Origin: Exiguobacterium sp. KRL4
GTDB taxonomy: Bacteria > Bacillota > Bacilli > Exiguobacteriales > Exiguobacteriaceae
Assembly: GCF_001870785.1 (NCBI RefSeq)
Contig: NZ_MOLV01000010.1
Span: 62,001 to 126,000, forward strand
DNA: 64,000 nt
Reading direction: 5' to 3'
Numbering within the stretch: position 1 is the stretch's first letter; each line of letters begins with the position of its first letter. Shown here in pieces: positions 25,859 to 34,585 of this stretch. Made by a program: the position numbers and the translations under genes. A model generated the notes under the pieces. It had not been told where the DNA came from. It worked only from the letters and a program-made list of their open reading frames with translations, and ran no database searches.

Positions 25859-27181
25859 TTACAAGACAATTGCGGCAATCGTACCGAAGACGAGTAACGG
25901 CAGGTTATAGTGCAAGAACGTCGGAATGACGGTCTCCCGCATGTGATCGTGTTGGCCATCCGCATTCAGTCCGCTGGTCGGACCAAGCGTCGAGTCAGAG
26001 GCCGGGCTTCCGGCGTCACCGAGTGCACCAGCTGTTCCGATGATGGCGATCGTCGCTTCCAAGCTGAATCCGTACTGGATACACAGTGGAACGAAGATCG
26101 CGGCGATGACGGGAACCGTCGAGAAGCTTGAACCGATTCCCATCGTAACGAGCAAACCAATCAAGAGCATGACAAAGGCGGCAACAAGTTGCGAATCGCC
26201 CATCAATGATTTCGAATTCTCGACGAGTGGGTTGATGTCACCCGTCTTGCGAAGGACGTTTGAGAATCCGTTTGCTGAAATCATGACGAAGCCGATGAAC
26301 GACATCATCCGCATGCCACGTGTGATGACATCGTCTGCTTCACTGAAGCGGACAAGGCGGAGGACAAGGAACAAGACCAGTCCTGTCGTCGCCGCGATGA
26401 TCATCGATTCAGTCGTCAATTGGACGATCAAAGTCGCAAGGACGACGAGTCCACTGAGGAACAACTTCGTTTTCGTGATGACCGGGATTTCATAATCGTC
26501 CGGTGCGATGTTGCGCATTTCATACTCCCGTGGTTTTCGGTATACATAAAGTCCGATTAACAAACCGACGAGCATTCCGAGTGCAGGAATCGCCATCGCC
26601 TGAACGACGGACGCGCCGGCGATATCCATCCCGTTTTTCGAGATGTTTGGTAACAGGATCTGATTCAAATAAATATCACCAAATCCGATCGGCAGGAACA
26701 TGTATGGTGTGACGAGACCAAACGTCATGACGATTGCCATCAGACGGCGATCAATTTTCATTTCATTAAAAAGACCAAGTAATGGCGGAATGATGATCGG
26801 GATAAAGGCGATGTGGATTGGCAAGACGTTTTGTGAGCTGATCGCCAGCAAGAGAATCGCAAAGATGATGAATCCTTTGAGCTTTTTAACGGATGTCGCA
26901 TCCGCTGAGCCTTTGGAACGTGTAATCAAGGCGTGTGCCAAGGCATCCGGAAGACCGGTTTTTGACAAGGCGACGGCGAATGCGCCAAGCAAGGCGTAAC
27001 TAAGAGCGATTTCGGCTCCGGCGCCAAGTCCTTCGGCAAACGTTCCGATCGTCGTATTAAGACCAAGTCCCCCAATCAATCCACCTGCAAGGGAACTGAG
27101 GACCATCGCGAGGACGATATGGACGCGGAAGATGGCTAAAACAAATAATAGAACAACGGCAATAATAACGGCATTAAACAT
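25859..27181 (-). CDS. Na+/H+ antiporter-family (YuiF-like) transporter
   Basis: This 440-residue protein has about eleven to twelve membrane segments and belongs to the COG2056/NhaC-like antiporter group. The conserved region TMGIGSSFSTVPVIAAIFVPL and GTAGALGDAGSPASDSTLGPTSGLNADGQHDH (about 345-420) is typical of YuiF. Members are annotated as Na+/H+ antiporters, but some may carry amino acids, so the substrate is open. It is a single gene with a strong promoter (27227-27255) and its own terminator. Confidence 0.88.
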   Translation of the reverse strand: MFNAVIIAVVLLFVLAIFRVHIVLAMVLSSLAGGLIGGLGLNTTIGTFAEGLGAGAEIALSYALLGAFAVALSKTGLPDALAHALITRSKGSADATSVKKLKGFIIFAILLLAISSQNVLPIHIAFIPIIIPPLLGLFNEMKIDRRLMAIVMTFGLVTPYMFLPIGFGDIYLNQILLPNISKNGMDIAGASVVQAMAIPALGMLVGLLIGLYVYRKPREYEMRNIAPDDYEIPVITKTKLFLSGLVVLATLIVQLTTESMIIAATTGLVLFLVLRLVRFSEADDVITRGMRMMSFIGFVMISANGFSNVLRKTGDINPLVENSKSLMGDSQLVAAFVMLLIGLLVTMGIGSSFSTVPVIAAIFVPLCIQYGFSLEATIAIIGTAGALGDAGSPASDSTLGPTSGLNADGQHDHMRETVIPTFLHYNLPLLVFGTIAAIVL

Positions 27182-27226
27182 TATAAAACCACACTTTCTT
27201 TAGGTATCACTGTACTATACTAAAGT

Positions 27227-27255
27227 ATCATACAGACCGTTCTTTGGACTGTCAA
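27227..27255 (-). promoter_or_regulatory. Promoter of the YuiF-like gene
   Basis: On the minus strand TTGACA, exactly 17 bases and TATGAT are present. Immediately downstream ATACT-TT-AGTAT (27217-27228) is an inverted repeat overlapping the -10 region, a possible operator. Confidence 0.75.
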
Positions 27256-27329
27256 GAAAAAAACACAAAAAGGTATGACCGGCATCAAATCGAGGCAGGT
27301 CATACCTTTCTTCTACATTAAAGAGCGAT

Positions 27330-27881
27330 TCAGCAATCGACTTGATCGAGTTTTCCTGTTCCCGGATCGATGACGAGTCCGTGAACTTCCGTACCTGGTG
27401 GCAACAACGGATGATTTTTAATCAGACCAACGGAGTGACTGACGTTTTCCTCGACCGAAGTGAAGCCGCGTAACCATTGCTTCAAGTCGACACCGGAAGC
27501 ATCCAGCGTGTGCAGCACTTGTTCATTGATTCCTCGGTCCTGCATCTCGGCGATCATCTTCGTCGGATCAATCGTACTCATCCCACAGTCATGATGTCCG
27601 ATGACAATGACTTCTTCCGCACCAAGGGCGTAGAGGGCGACGAGAATCGACCGCATGACGGATCCAAATGGATGGGACAGGACGGCCCCGGCATTTTTGA
27701 TGATTTTTGCATCACCGTTTTTAAGACCAAGTGCGTGGGGAAGGAGCTCTGTCAAACGTGCATCCATACAGGTCAGAATCACAACCTTCTTATCCGGGAA
27801 CTTATCCGAGATGAATGGTTCGTATTGTTTTTCTTCGACGAACTGTTGATTAAACGCAAGCATTTGATTAACGACTGACAT
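27330..27881 (-). CDS. Beta-class carbonic anhydrase
   Basis: This 183-residue enzyme interconverts CO2 and bicarbonate. Zinc ligands are visible as Cys38 (TCMDARL, with Asp40 and Arg42 forming the catalytic dyad) and His96/Cys99 (IGHHDCG). The length and spacing fit the short beta-class enzymes of Bacilli (YvdA/YtiB type). I chose the ATG at 27881 with AAAGGAGGAAG upstream. The gene is divergent from adhE, and the region between them carries redox-type palindromes. Confidence 0.93.
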   Translation of the reverse strand: MSVVNQMLAFNQQFVEEKQYEPFISDKFPDKKVVILTCMDARLTELLPHALGLKNGDAKIIKNAGAVLSHPFGSVMRSILVALYALGAEEVIVIGHHDCGMSTIDPTKMIAEMQDRGINEQVLHTLDASGVDLKQWLRGFTSVEENVSHSVGLIKNHPLLPPGTEVHGLVIDPGTGKLDQVDC

Positions 27882-27971
27882 GATACTTCCTCCTTTAAGA
27901 CAAATGAATGATGGAACTATTTCTAGCGTACACGATGAACGATTGGTCAGACAAGCAGATTCATGATTTAC

Positions 27972-27987
27972 TGTGACAGTTGTCACA
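27972..27987. promoter_or_regulatory. Crp/Fnr-type palindrome
   Basis: TGTGA-CAGTTG-TCACA matches the Crp/Fnr consensus TGTGA-N6-TCACA exactly. With one more base each side the perfect inverted repeat is 18 bp. It lies between the carbonic anhydrase and adhE genes. Confidence 0.65.
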
Positions 27988-28053
27988 GGAGCGGGGCAAA
28001 AAAGCGAATCCTTGCGTCAGAACAGGTTGTTTCGCTGAAAACGCTCTCATTCA

Positions 28054-28069
28054 TGTGAAATAGTTCACA
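28054..28069. promoter_or_regulatory. Rex- or Fnr-type palindrome upstream of adhE
   Basis: TGTGAA-ATAG-TTCACA is a perfect 6-4-6 inverted repeat. It fits both the Rex box (TTGTGAA-N4-TTCACAA, 12 of 14 positions) and the Fnr box. It lies just upstream of the likely adhE promoter. Confidence 0.72.
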
Positions 28070-28101
28070 GGATAGCCATGCACAAATGTAACAAAAGGCG
28101 G

Positions 28102-28129
28102 TATGATTGATTTGTGAAGGAAAGCACAA
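28102..28129 (+). promoter_or_regulatory. adhE -10 box and overlapping Rex-like site
   Basis: TATGAT at 28102-28107 is a good -10 box. TTGTGAA-GGAA-AGCACAA at 28112-28129 matches 12 of 14 Rex positions and would cover the transcription start. This is the usual place for NADH-sensitive repression of adhE. Confidence 0.62.
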
Positions 28130-28214
28130 ACTATTCGAAACCAGCTTGGCATTCCTAACATGCAGTAGGGAAATGCAGACTCAGATTCGTTCCAAAATAG
28201 GGAGGAAACCTAAC

Positions 28215-30809
28215 ATGGCTGTCAAAGAAAAAATCAAACAAGATGTCTCACCTGTCGAACAAGCAATCAATCAAATCGTCGCGAAAGGTCAAACGGCACT
28301 TCAGGAATTACTGACATTTGATCAAACGAAAATCGATACGATCGTCCGGGACATGGCACTTGCCGGTCTTGAACGTCACGTCGAACTGGCACGTCTCGCA
28401 GTTGAAGAAACAGGTCGTGGTGTCTTTGAAGATAAAATGATTAAAAACATGTTTGCAACGGAGTACATCTACAACAGTCTTCGTGATGAAAAAACGGTCG
28501 GAATTTTAGAAGAGGATGTCCAAAACGGCATCACGTACATCGCAGAACCGGTCGGCGTCGTGTGTGGCGTCACACCGGTGACGAACCCGACGTCTACAAC
28601 GATGTTCAAAGCATTGATCGCCATCAAAACACGTAACCCGATCGTCTTCGCGTTCCATCCGTCAGCACAACAATGTTCGCTCGAAGCAGCAAAAACGTTA
28701 CGTGACGCTGCCGTCAAAGCCGGTGCTCCGAAAGATTGTATCCAGTGGGTCGAACAACCGTCACTCGAAGCAACAAAAGTCTTGATGAACCACACGGATA
28801 TCGCAATGGTCCTCGCGACAGGCGGAGCCGGCATGGTCAAATCCGCTTACTCAACCGGTAAACCAGCACTCGGTGTCGGACCGGGTAACGTACCGTGTTA
28901 CATCGAAAAATCAGCTAAAATCAAACGCGCCGTCAGTGATTTGGTCCTGTCGAAAACGTTTGATAACGGAATGATTTGTGCGTCCGAGCAAGCGGTCATC
29001 GTCGATCAAGAGATCTACGCGGAAGTACGAGCCGAGATGGAAGCACTCGGTTGCTACTTCTGTACACCGGACGAGAAAAAACGTCTTGAAGCGCTCGTGA
29101 TCAAAACCGATACATGTGCCGTCAATGCGGACATCGTCGGGAAACCAGCGACATGGATCGCAGCAAAAGCCGGCATCGACGTTCCGAGCAACACGGTCAT
29201 GCTTGTCGCGGAACTCGAAAAAGTCGGTGCAGAAGAACCATTGTCACACGAAAAATTAAGCCCTGTCCTCGGTGCGTACAGTGTCGCCTCAACGAATGAC
29301 GCTTTCCATGTCGCCGAACGCATGCTTGAAATCGGTGGACTTGGTCATACGGCAGTCATTCATACGATGAACGACGACTTGATGACGGCATTTGGTCTCC
29401 GGATGAAAGCGTGCCGGATTCTCGTCAACAGTCCATCAGCACACGGCGGAATCGGCGATCTTTACAATGAATTGACACCATCGCTGACACTCGGTTGTGG
29501 ATCATACGGGAAAAACTCGGTCTCTGAAAACGTAACGGCGAAACATCTACTCAATGTCAAGAAGGTGGCGAGACGACGCGTGAACATGCAGTGGTTCAAA
29601 GTACCGGAAAAGATTTTCTTTGAAAAAAACTCCGTTCAATACTTGAAATCGATTCAAAATGTCTCTCGGGCGCTGATCGTCACTGATCAATCGATGGTCG
29701 AGTTCGGCTATGCCGATAAAGTCATCCGTAACTTGCCGGCAGGCGTCAGCTACCGGATCTTTGACCAAGTCGAACCGGATCCATCCGTGACGACTGTTCA
29801 GATCGGTGCCCAGGCGATGCACGATTTCAAACCGGATTTGATCATCGCCCTCGGTGGCGGATCAGCGATGGATGCTGCGAAAGGCATGTGGTTGTTCTAC
29901 GAACAGCCAAACGAAAAATTCTCGAACTTACGCCAAAAATTCATGGATATCCGCAAACGGGCCTATAAATTCCCAGAACTCGGCAATAAAGCGAAGTTCG
30001 TCGCCATTCCGACAACTTCCGGTACGGGATCAGAAGTCACACCGTTCACCGTCATCACCGATAAAGAGAAAAACGTCAAGTACCCGATTGCTGACTATGC
30101 GTTGACACCAGACGTCGCGATTATCGATCCGGAGTTCGTCATGACGGTACCTGCCTCGATCACGGCCGACACCGGAATGGACGTCCTGACACACGCAACG
30201 GAAGCCTTCGTCTCTGTCCTTGCGAACGACTATACGGATGGACTGGCGTTAAAAGCGATCAAGATGATTTTTGAGTACTTGCCACGCGCTTACGATAACG
30301 GTTCAGACGCCGAAGCACGCGAAAAAGTCCACAATGCATCAACGATGGCCGGAATGGCGTTTGCCAATGCCTTCCTCGGCATCAACCACTCGATTGCGCA
30401 CAAAATCGGTGGAGAGTTCCACACGCCGCACGGTCGGACAAATGCGATTCTGATGCCACACGTCATCCGTTACAATGCATCAAAACCAACAAAACTCGCA
30501 GCTTTCCCGAAATACGAATCGTTCATCGCGGATGAACGCTATGCGGAAATCGCCCGTTACCTCGGTCTGCCGGCAGCAACGACGGAACAAGGAGTCGAAT
30601 CATTTATCCATGCGGTCAGTGAACTCGGACAACGCCTCAACATCAAGATGTCATTCAAAGCCCAAGGTATCAAAAAAGCAGACTTTGAAGCGAAACTCGA
30701 CAAGATGGCCGTCGATGCGTTTGAGGATCAATGTACGACAGCGAATCCGAAAATGCCGCTCGTGACGGAACTCCGTCAAATCATGGAACTCGCCTACGAA
30801 GGCATCTAA
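28215..30809 (+). CDS. adhE: Bifunctional acetaldehyde-CoA/alcohol dehydrogenase AdhE
   Basis: This 864-residue enzyme reduces acetyl-CoA to acetaldehyde and then ethanol, regenerating NAD+ in fermentation. The N-terminal aldehyde dehydrogenase half has the catalytic Cys255 in FDNGMICASEQ and the GPGNVPCYIE loop. The C-terminal iron-dependent alcohol dehydrogenase half has ALGGGSAMDAAKG, DVLTHATEAF and the metal-binding HSIAHKIGGEFHTPHGRTNA. I chose the ATG at 28215 with GGGAGGAAACC upstream; a longer reading starts inside the promoter. The long leader holds redox-type operators. Confidence 0.98.
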   Translation: MAVKEKIKQDVSPVEQAINQIVAKGQTALQELLTFDQTKIDTIVRDMALAGLERHVELARLAVEETGRGVFEDKMIKNMFATEYIYNSLRDEKTVGILEEDVQNGITYIAEPVGVVCGVTPVTNPTSTTMFKALIAIKTRNPIVFAFHPSAQQCSLEAAKTLRDAAVKAGAPKDCIQWVEQPSLEATKVLMNHTDIAMVLATGGAGMVKSAYSTGKPALGVGPGNVPCYIEKSAKIKRAVSDLVLSKTFDNGMICASEQAVIVDQEIYAEVRAEMEALGCYFCTPDEKKRLEALVIKTDTCAVNADIVGKPATWIAAKAGIDVPSNTVMLVAELEKVGAEEPLSHEKLSPVLGAYSVASTNDAFHVAERMLEIGGLGHTAVIHTMNDDLMTAFGLRMKACRILVNSPSAHGGIGDLYNELTPSLTLGCGSYGKNSVSENVTAKHLLNVKKVARRRVNMQWFKVPEKIFFEKNSVQYLKSIQNVSRALIVTDQSMVEFGYADKVIRNLPAGVSYRIFDQVEPDPSVTTVQIGAQAMHDFKPDLIIALGGGSAMDAAKGMWLFYEQPNEKFSNLRQKFMDIRKRAYKFPELGNKAKFVAIPTTSGTGSEVTPFTVITDKEKNVKYPIADYALTPDVAIIDPEFVMTVPASITADTGMDVLTHATEAFVSVLANDYTDGLALKAIKMIFEYLPRAYDNGSDAEAREKVHNASTMAGMAFANAFLGINHSIAHKIGGEFHTPHGRTNAILMPHVIRYNASKPTKLAAFPKYESFIADERYAEIARYLGLPAATTEQGVESFIHAVSELGQRLNIKMSFKAQGIKKADFEAKLDKMAVDAFEDQCTTANPKMPLVTELRQIMELAYEGI

Positions 30810-30836
30810 TAGAGAGAAAAACATCATGGCAAACGA

Positions 30837-30876
30837 AAAGAGCCTTGCTTCCGGTTAACGGAGGCAAGGCTTTCGT
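30837..30876. terminator. Terminator hairpin after adhE
   Basis: AGCCTTGCTTCCG and CGGAGGCAAGGCT pair with a short loop. It separates adhE from the convergent Lrp-type gene. T runs are short on both sides. Confidence 0.65.
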
Positions 30877-30904
30877 GTGTTCGAAATCGTGAAGCATAGT
30901 TCAC

Positions 30905-31333
30905 TCATTTGTTAATCACAATGGATAATTGATAGTTCACATGCACATTTAAATCAACTAAAAACGAATCCAATTCTTTGTTAGATGGAAAACGACATTC
31001 GAGCAGGTAACAACTGTCCCCGCTGATTTTATAATTATTTAGAACATACAACGGATGTTTTTTTAGAAACGAGAGATAAGGTTGATGGTGAGTATCTTTC
31101 GTATAGATACTGATCATCGCATGGATCGTATATCCCATCTTTAAGGGGTTGAGAAGAATCGTATATCCTTCAATGATTCCTTGTTCCTCTAATTTCAAGA
31201 CCCGGGCAGATGTTGCGGGTCCACTTAAGTGAATTTTTTGACCCAATTCTTTCATGGTGATTCGGCTGTTCTGAGACAGCTCGTTGATGATTTGTAAGTC
31301 CGTCTGATCCAACACGATTTCAAATCCCTTCAT
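30905..31333 (-). CDS. Lrp/AsnC-family transcriptional regulator
   Basis: This protein of about 142 residues has an N-terminal helix-turn-helix (LDQTDLQIINELSQNSRITMKELGQ and SARVLKLEEQGII) and a C-terminal ligand-binding ferredoxin-like domain, the Lrp/AsnC layout. The ATG at 31333 lacks a good ribosome site. A GTG at 31315 follows GAAGGG by 10 bases and gives the usual LDQTD start, so the true protein may be 6 residues shorter. It is divergent from the MBL hydrolase and MFS genes, which are its likely targets. Confidence 0.88.
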   Translation of the reverse strand: MKGFEIVLDQTDLQIINELSQNSRITMKELGQKIHLSGPATSARVLKLEEQGIIEGYTILLNPLKMGYTIHAMISIYTKDTHHQPYLSFLKKHPLYVLNNYKISGDSCYLLECRFPSNKELDSFLVDLNVHVNYQLSIVINK

Positions 31334-31432
31334 AAGTAAAGTAAAACGGCAAAAATACCTTCAGTAAGCTCTGTATCGGGATGACGTTCAAATTATATAC
31401 TAGGCTCCTAACAACGAAAAGGAGTGGTATAC

Positions 31433-32191
31433 ATGAACATCCAACATATCCGTAATGCAACGTTAAAACTGGACTATGCCGGTAAAACATTTTTGATTGA
31501 CCCGTTTTTAGCAGACAAGGGAGCATATCCGGCATTTCCGAATTCGGCACGACAAGATCAAAAAAATCCGTTAAACGACTTGCCGGTTTCACTCGACTCC
31601 ATTATCGATGCAGATGCTGTCATTGTCACACATTTGCACCTCGATCATTGGGACGATGTGGCAAAAGAAGTACTATCAAAAGACATTCCTTTGTTCACTC
31701 AGAATGAACAGGATGCCCAAGAAATTAGAAACAGCGGATTCCAAAACGTCGAAGTTTTACAAGAAGATACGGTTTTTGAAGGAATTCAGTTGATTCAAAC
31801 AAAAGGCGAGCACGGCAGAGGACCCATTTTGGAAATCGCCGGTTCGGTATGCGGAGTCGTCTTTAAACATGAAGATGAAAAAACAACCTACATTGCCGGA
31901 GATACGGTCTGGTATGAAGAAGTGGAGAAAGTGATCGAGCAGCATCAACCGGAAGTCATCGTCGTCAACGCGGGTGATAACCAGTTTGTGGAAGGCGGCT
32001 CACTGGTGATGGGAGCGGAAGACGTCTTAGCTGTTCATCAGGTCGCACCAACCGCACGGATTCTTTCTGTCCATATGGAAGCTGTGAATCACTGGGCATT
32101 GTCTCGAACAGATTTAAGAACGTTTGCCGATGAACATCATTTTTCTTCTCAACTGATCGTGCCGGAAGATGGCGAGCGGTTTGTGTTTTAA
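31433..32191 (+). CDS. Metallo-beta-lactamase-fold hydrolase (UlaG/YtkL-like)
   Basis: This 252-residue protein has the metal motif THLHLDHWDD (His67, His69, Asp71, His72), a later GDTVWYEE Asp and SVHMEAVNHW, as in the small beta-lactamase-like hydrolases acting on phosphodiester or lactone bonds. The start MNIQHIRNATLKLDYAGK is typical of the subgroup. AAAAGGAG precedes the ATG by 9 bases. It is divergent from an Lrp regulator, and an MFS gene follows after 39 bases, suggesting a small regulated unit. The substrate is unknown. Confidence 0.85.
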   Translation: MNIQHIRNATLKLDYAGKTFLIDPFLADKGAYPAFPNSARQDQKNPLNDLPVSLDSIIDADAVIVTHLHLDHWDDVAKEVLSKDIPLFTQNEQDAQEIRNSGFQNVEVLQEDTVFEGIQLIQTKGEHGRGPILEIAGSVCGVVFKHEDEKTTYIAGDTVWYEEVEKVIEQHQPEVIVVNAGDNQFVEGGSLVMGAEDVLAVHQVAPTARILSVHMEAVNHWALSRTDLRTFADEHHFSSQLIVPEDGERFVF

Positions 32192-32230
32192 GTTTAATTG
32201 GGGTTGCCGTAATTTTTGGAGGCACTCATT

Positions 32231-33388
32231 TTGAAGCAGATAGATAAACGGTCTTTATGGACAAAAGAATTCGTGGTGTTATCAAGTATCAACTTTTTCT
32301 TGATTTTTATGTATTTGTTGCTAAACTCCATCATCACACTGTATGCCCTCAATGAATTGGGTACGACGACTGGTCAGGCGGGGTTAGTCGCAGGTATTTT
32401 TATCATCGGTGCGTTGATGGGGCGTCTGGTGACAGGGATGCTTTTGTCGAAAGTGAACGGTCAGTCCTTGTTACGCTTTGGACTACTGTTCTTTGCCCTG
32501 ACGATGGCGCTCTATATTTTGGATTTTGGATTTACCTTTTTTGCCTTTACCCGTTTGTTAAACGGTTTTGCAATGGGGATTGCAACAACTATCATCGGAA
32601 CGATCGTCGTCTTGACAATTCCGGAAGAAAGAAGCAGTGAAGGCATCGGATACTTTGCAGTAAGTACAGCATTAGCCACCGGAATTGGTCCGTTCGTTGG
32701 ACTGTTTTTGATGCCCCGCACAGGGTTTACGACAATTTTTTTATTCTGTTTGCTGTTGGCAGTCCTGAATGTGATGTGTGGATGGTTCCTTTCGGTTCCA
32801 TCGAAGAAAACGAATAATCCGACTCCGTATTTGAAGTGGACGCATGTGCTTGAACGAACAGCATTACCCATCAGCTTGATTATTTTAGTGATGACTTTTT
32901 GTTTTTCCAGTATTCTCTCGTATATCAGTTTATTTGCCATCGAGCGTAATCTAATTACTGCTGCCAGTTATTTCTTTATCGTCTACACGCTGACGGTTTT
33001 GGTTTCACGTCCTGTCACGGGACGTTTGATGGATCAGCGCGGACCCGACGTGGTCATGTATCCCGCCTTTCTCCTGTCTGCCGTCGGACTGTTTTTACTG
33101 AGTAGTGCAACTGATGCCGTTGTCTTTCTATTCGCTAGCCTGTTGATTGGACTCGGATTCGGGAATCTCTCTTCGATCAGCCAGACGATGGCTGTTAAAG
33201 CTGTCTCGCGCGAAGGAAAAGCACGTGCAACGGCGACGTTTCTTATTTTTTTTGATATCGGAAATGGACTCGGTCCGGTTTTACTCGGCTTGATGTTGCC
33301 GGTTATTGGATACAGCGTCATGTATGTACTGCTTGGAATCATCGTGTTGTTGACGATTCTTTTTTACCGTCGTCTGTCTCTGCGATGA
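32231..33388 (+). CDS. MFS transporter
   Basis: This 385-residue permease has twelve predicted segments and the MFS motif GALMGRLVTGMLLSK after segment two, repeated in part as VSRPVTGRLMDQRGP. It resembles the Bacillus YfhI/YwfF-type exporters. I chose TTG 32231, with TTGGAGG 8 bases upstream; the ORF also opens at 32216, inside the ribosome site. It probably shares a transcript with the MBL hydrolase. Confidence 0.88.
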   Translation: MKQIDKRSLWTKEFVVLSSINFFLIFMYLLLNSIITLYALNELGTTTGQAGLVAGIFIIGALMGRLVTGMLLSKVNGQSLLRFGLLFFALTMALYILDFGFTFFAFTRLLNGFAMGIATTIIGTIVVLTIPEERSSEGIGYFAVSTALATGIGPFVGLFLMPRTGFTTIFLFCLLLAVLNVMCGWFLSVPSKKTNNPTPYLKWTHVLERTALPISLIILVMTFCFSSILSYISLFAIERNLITAASYFFIVYTLTVLVSRPVTGRLMDQRGPDVVMYPAFLLSAVGLFLLSSATDAVVFLFASLLIGLGFGNLSSISQTMAVKAVSREGKARATATFLIFFDIGNGLGPVLLGLMLPVIGYSVMYVLLGIIVLLTILFYRRLSLR

Positions 33389-33436
33389 ATGCAACATAGC
33401 ACGCAAGTCATGCAAAAAACGAATTTCAATAAACAA

Positions 33437-33497
33437 CTAAAAAACTCAATGTGGTCGGAGAAGACTTTTGTTTTTCGACCGGATTGAGTTTTCTTTT
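33437..33497 (+). terminator. Intrinsic terminator
   Basis: AAAACTCAAT-GGTCG and CGACC-ATTGAGTTTT form a long stem with a roughly 17-base loop, followed by a T-rich tract. It ends the MFS gene. Confidence 0.78.
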
Positions 33498-33517
33498 TTA
33501 TAAAAGGAGTAGTGAAC

Positions 33518-34072
33518 ATGTTTTTGGAAACAGAACAATTGACGAAAGACCATCGGGATATCGACCGGGTGAACCAATTATACCTGGAAGCATTCCCGGA
33601 TCATGAACGGATGCCGATGAACATGTTGTTAAGAAAAGCCAACAAGCGCTCGGTGGATTTTTGGGCGCTGTATGACCAAAACATTTTTGTTGGTTTTACT
33701 TACCTGATCACGTATCAAGATTTAACATACGTTTTGTATGTTTCTGTTGACGGTCAGGCAAGATCTAGCGGCTACGGGAGTCAACTCTTAAAGAAGATTG
33801 AAAAACACCGGCTGGGAAATCGTATAATATTAAACATTGAGAATCTGGATGAGAGTGCTGGAAATTATCAACAGCGGGTGACACGGAAAAAATTCTATGT
33901 GCGGAACGGCTATCGAGATTCCGGTCTGGTGTATGAAGACCGATGGGCAAAATATGAAGTACTCTTAAACGGAACAGCTGTAGAAACACATGAATTTTAT
34001 CAGTTGCTGCGAAAGTTTGCGGGAATCCCGTTATTTCTCCTCTTTAAACCGCGTATTACCAAAACAGATTGA
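33518..34072 (+). CDS. GNAT-family N-acetyltransferase
   Basis: This 184-residue protein shows the GNAT acetyl-CoA region SVDGQARSSGYGSQLLKKIEKH (about 71-92), followed by NLDESAGNYQQRVTRKKFYVRNGYRD, the common motif B. The target is unknown. I chose the ATG at 33518 with AAAAGGAG upstream. It is bounded by a terminator upstream and converges with a SUKH-type gene. Confidence 0.85.
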   Translation: MFLETEQLTKDHRDIDRVNQLYLEAFPDHERMPMNMLLRKANKRSVDFWALYDQNIFVGFTYLITYQDLTYVLYVSVDGQARSSGYGSQLLKKIEKHRLGNRIILNIENLDESAGNYQQRVTRKKFYVRNGYRDSGLVYEDRWAKYEVLLNGTAVETHEFYQLLRKFAGIPLFLLFKPRITKTD

Positions 34073-34086
34073 TTCGTTAAACAGTA

Positions 34087-34581
34087 TTAACGAAACCAGT
34101 CCCAATACATCGCCCCTTGCGCAACGATCAGATAATCGAGCCACTTCGAGAAAGAGAAGGGGAGCCGCTCGAAGTCAGAGTCTTCATACGTCAGAAATTC
34201 GCCGGTCCAGATCCGGTTGTCGCTTTCACTGATCGATTCGCAAACGAGCCATTCGCCGTCAGGACCGGCACCGATCGGAATGAACCCCGTTGGACATTCC
34301 CAAATCGAGAGGTACGCTAAAATATCATCAATCGTAAACAACTCGAAACCACCGCCGCCGTCCGGAGTGAAATAAAGACGAGCGCCATTATGAAAACTTA
34401 AAAAGTGTACGATTTCTTTTGGTGTGTCTTTTGGAAGTCGAGCCAATTCTTTCGGGCTGGCGCCTGAGTAGAAGGTGAACGACTCGACCTCGACATATCC
34501 TTCTTCCTTTTGCACTTCAAGCTGACCGTTGATTAAGCGGGCCTGTAATTGAAGTAATGTTTCCATCCCTGCCTGATGCAT
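34087..34581 (-). CDS. SMI1/KNR4 (SUKH) family protein
   Basis: This 164-residue protein fits the SUKH superfamily: LPKDTPKEIVHFLSFHNGARLYF, FIPIGAGPDGEWLVCES and a final FSKWLDYLIVAQGAMYWDWF. Many bacterial SUKH proteins are immunity proteins against polymorphic toxins. No toxin gene is adjacent here. It follows a helical-repeat gene by 4 bases, and the two appear coupled. Another SUKH-like protein with a similar end (AIIAQGDYFWEW) lies at 58.6 kb. Confidence 0.8.
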   Translation of the reverse strand: MHQAGMETLLQLQARLINGQLEVQKEEGYVEVESFTFYSGASPKELARLPKDTPKEIVHFLSFHNGARLYFTPDGGGGFELFTIDDILAYLSIWECPTGFIPIGAGPDGEWLVCESISESDNRIWTGEFLTYEDSDFERLPFSFSKWLDYLIVAQGAMYWDWFR

Positions 34582-34585
34582 ATGT

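Noticed and set aside
28107-28214. Upstream extension of the AdhE frame
   Set aside because: It begins inside the -10 box and contains the Rex-like site; the ATG at 28215 has a strong ribosome site and gives the usual AdhE start.
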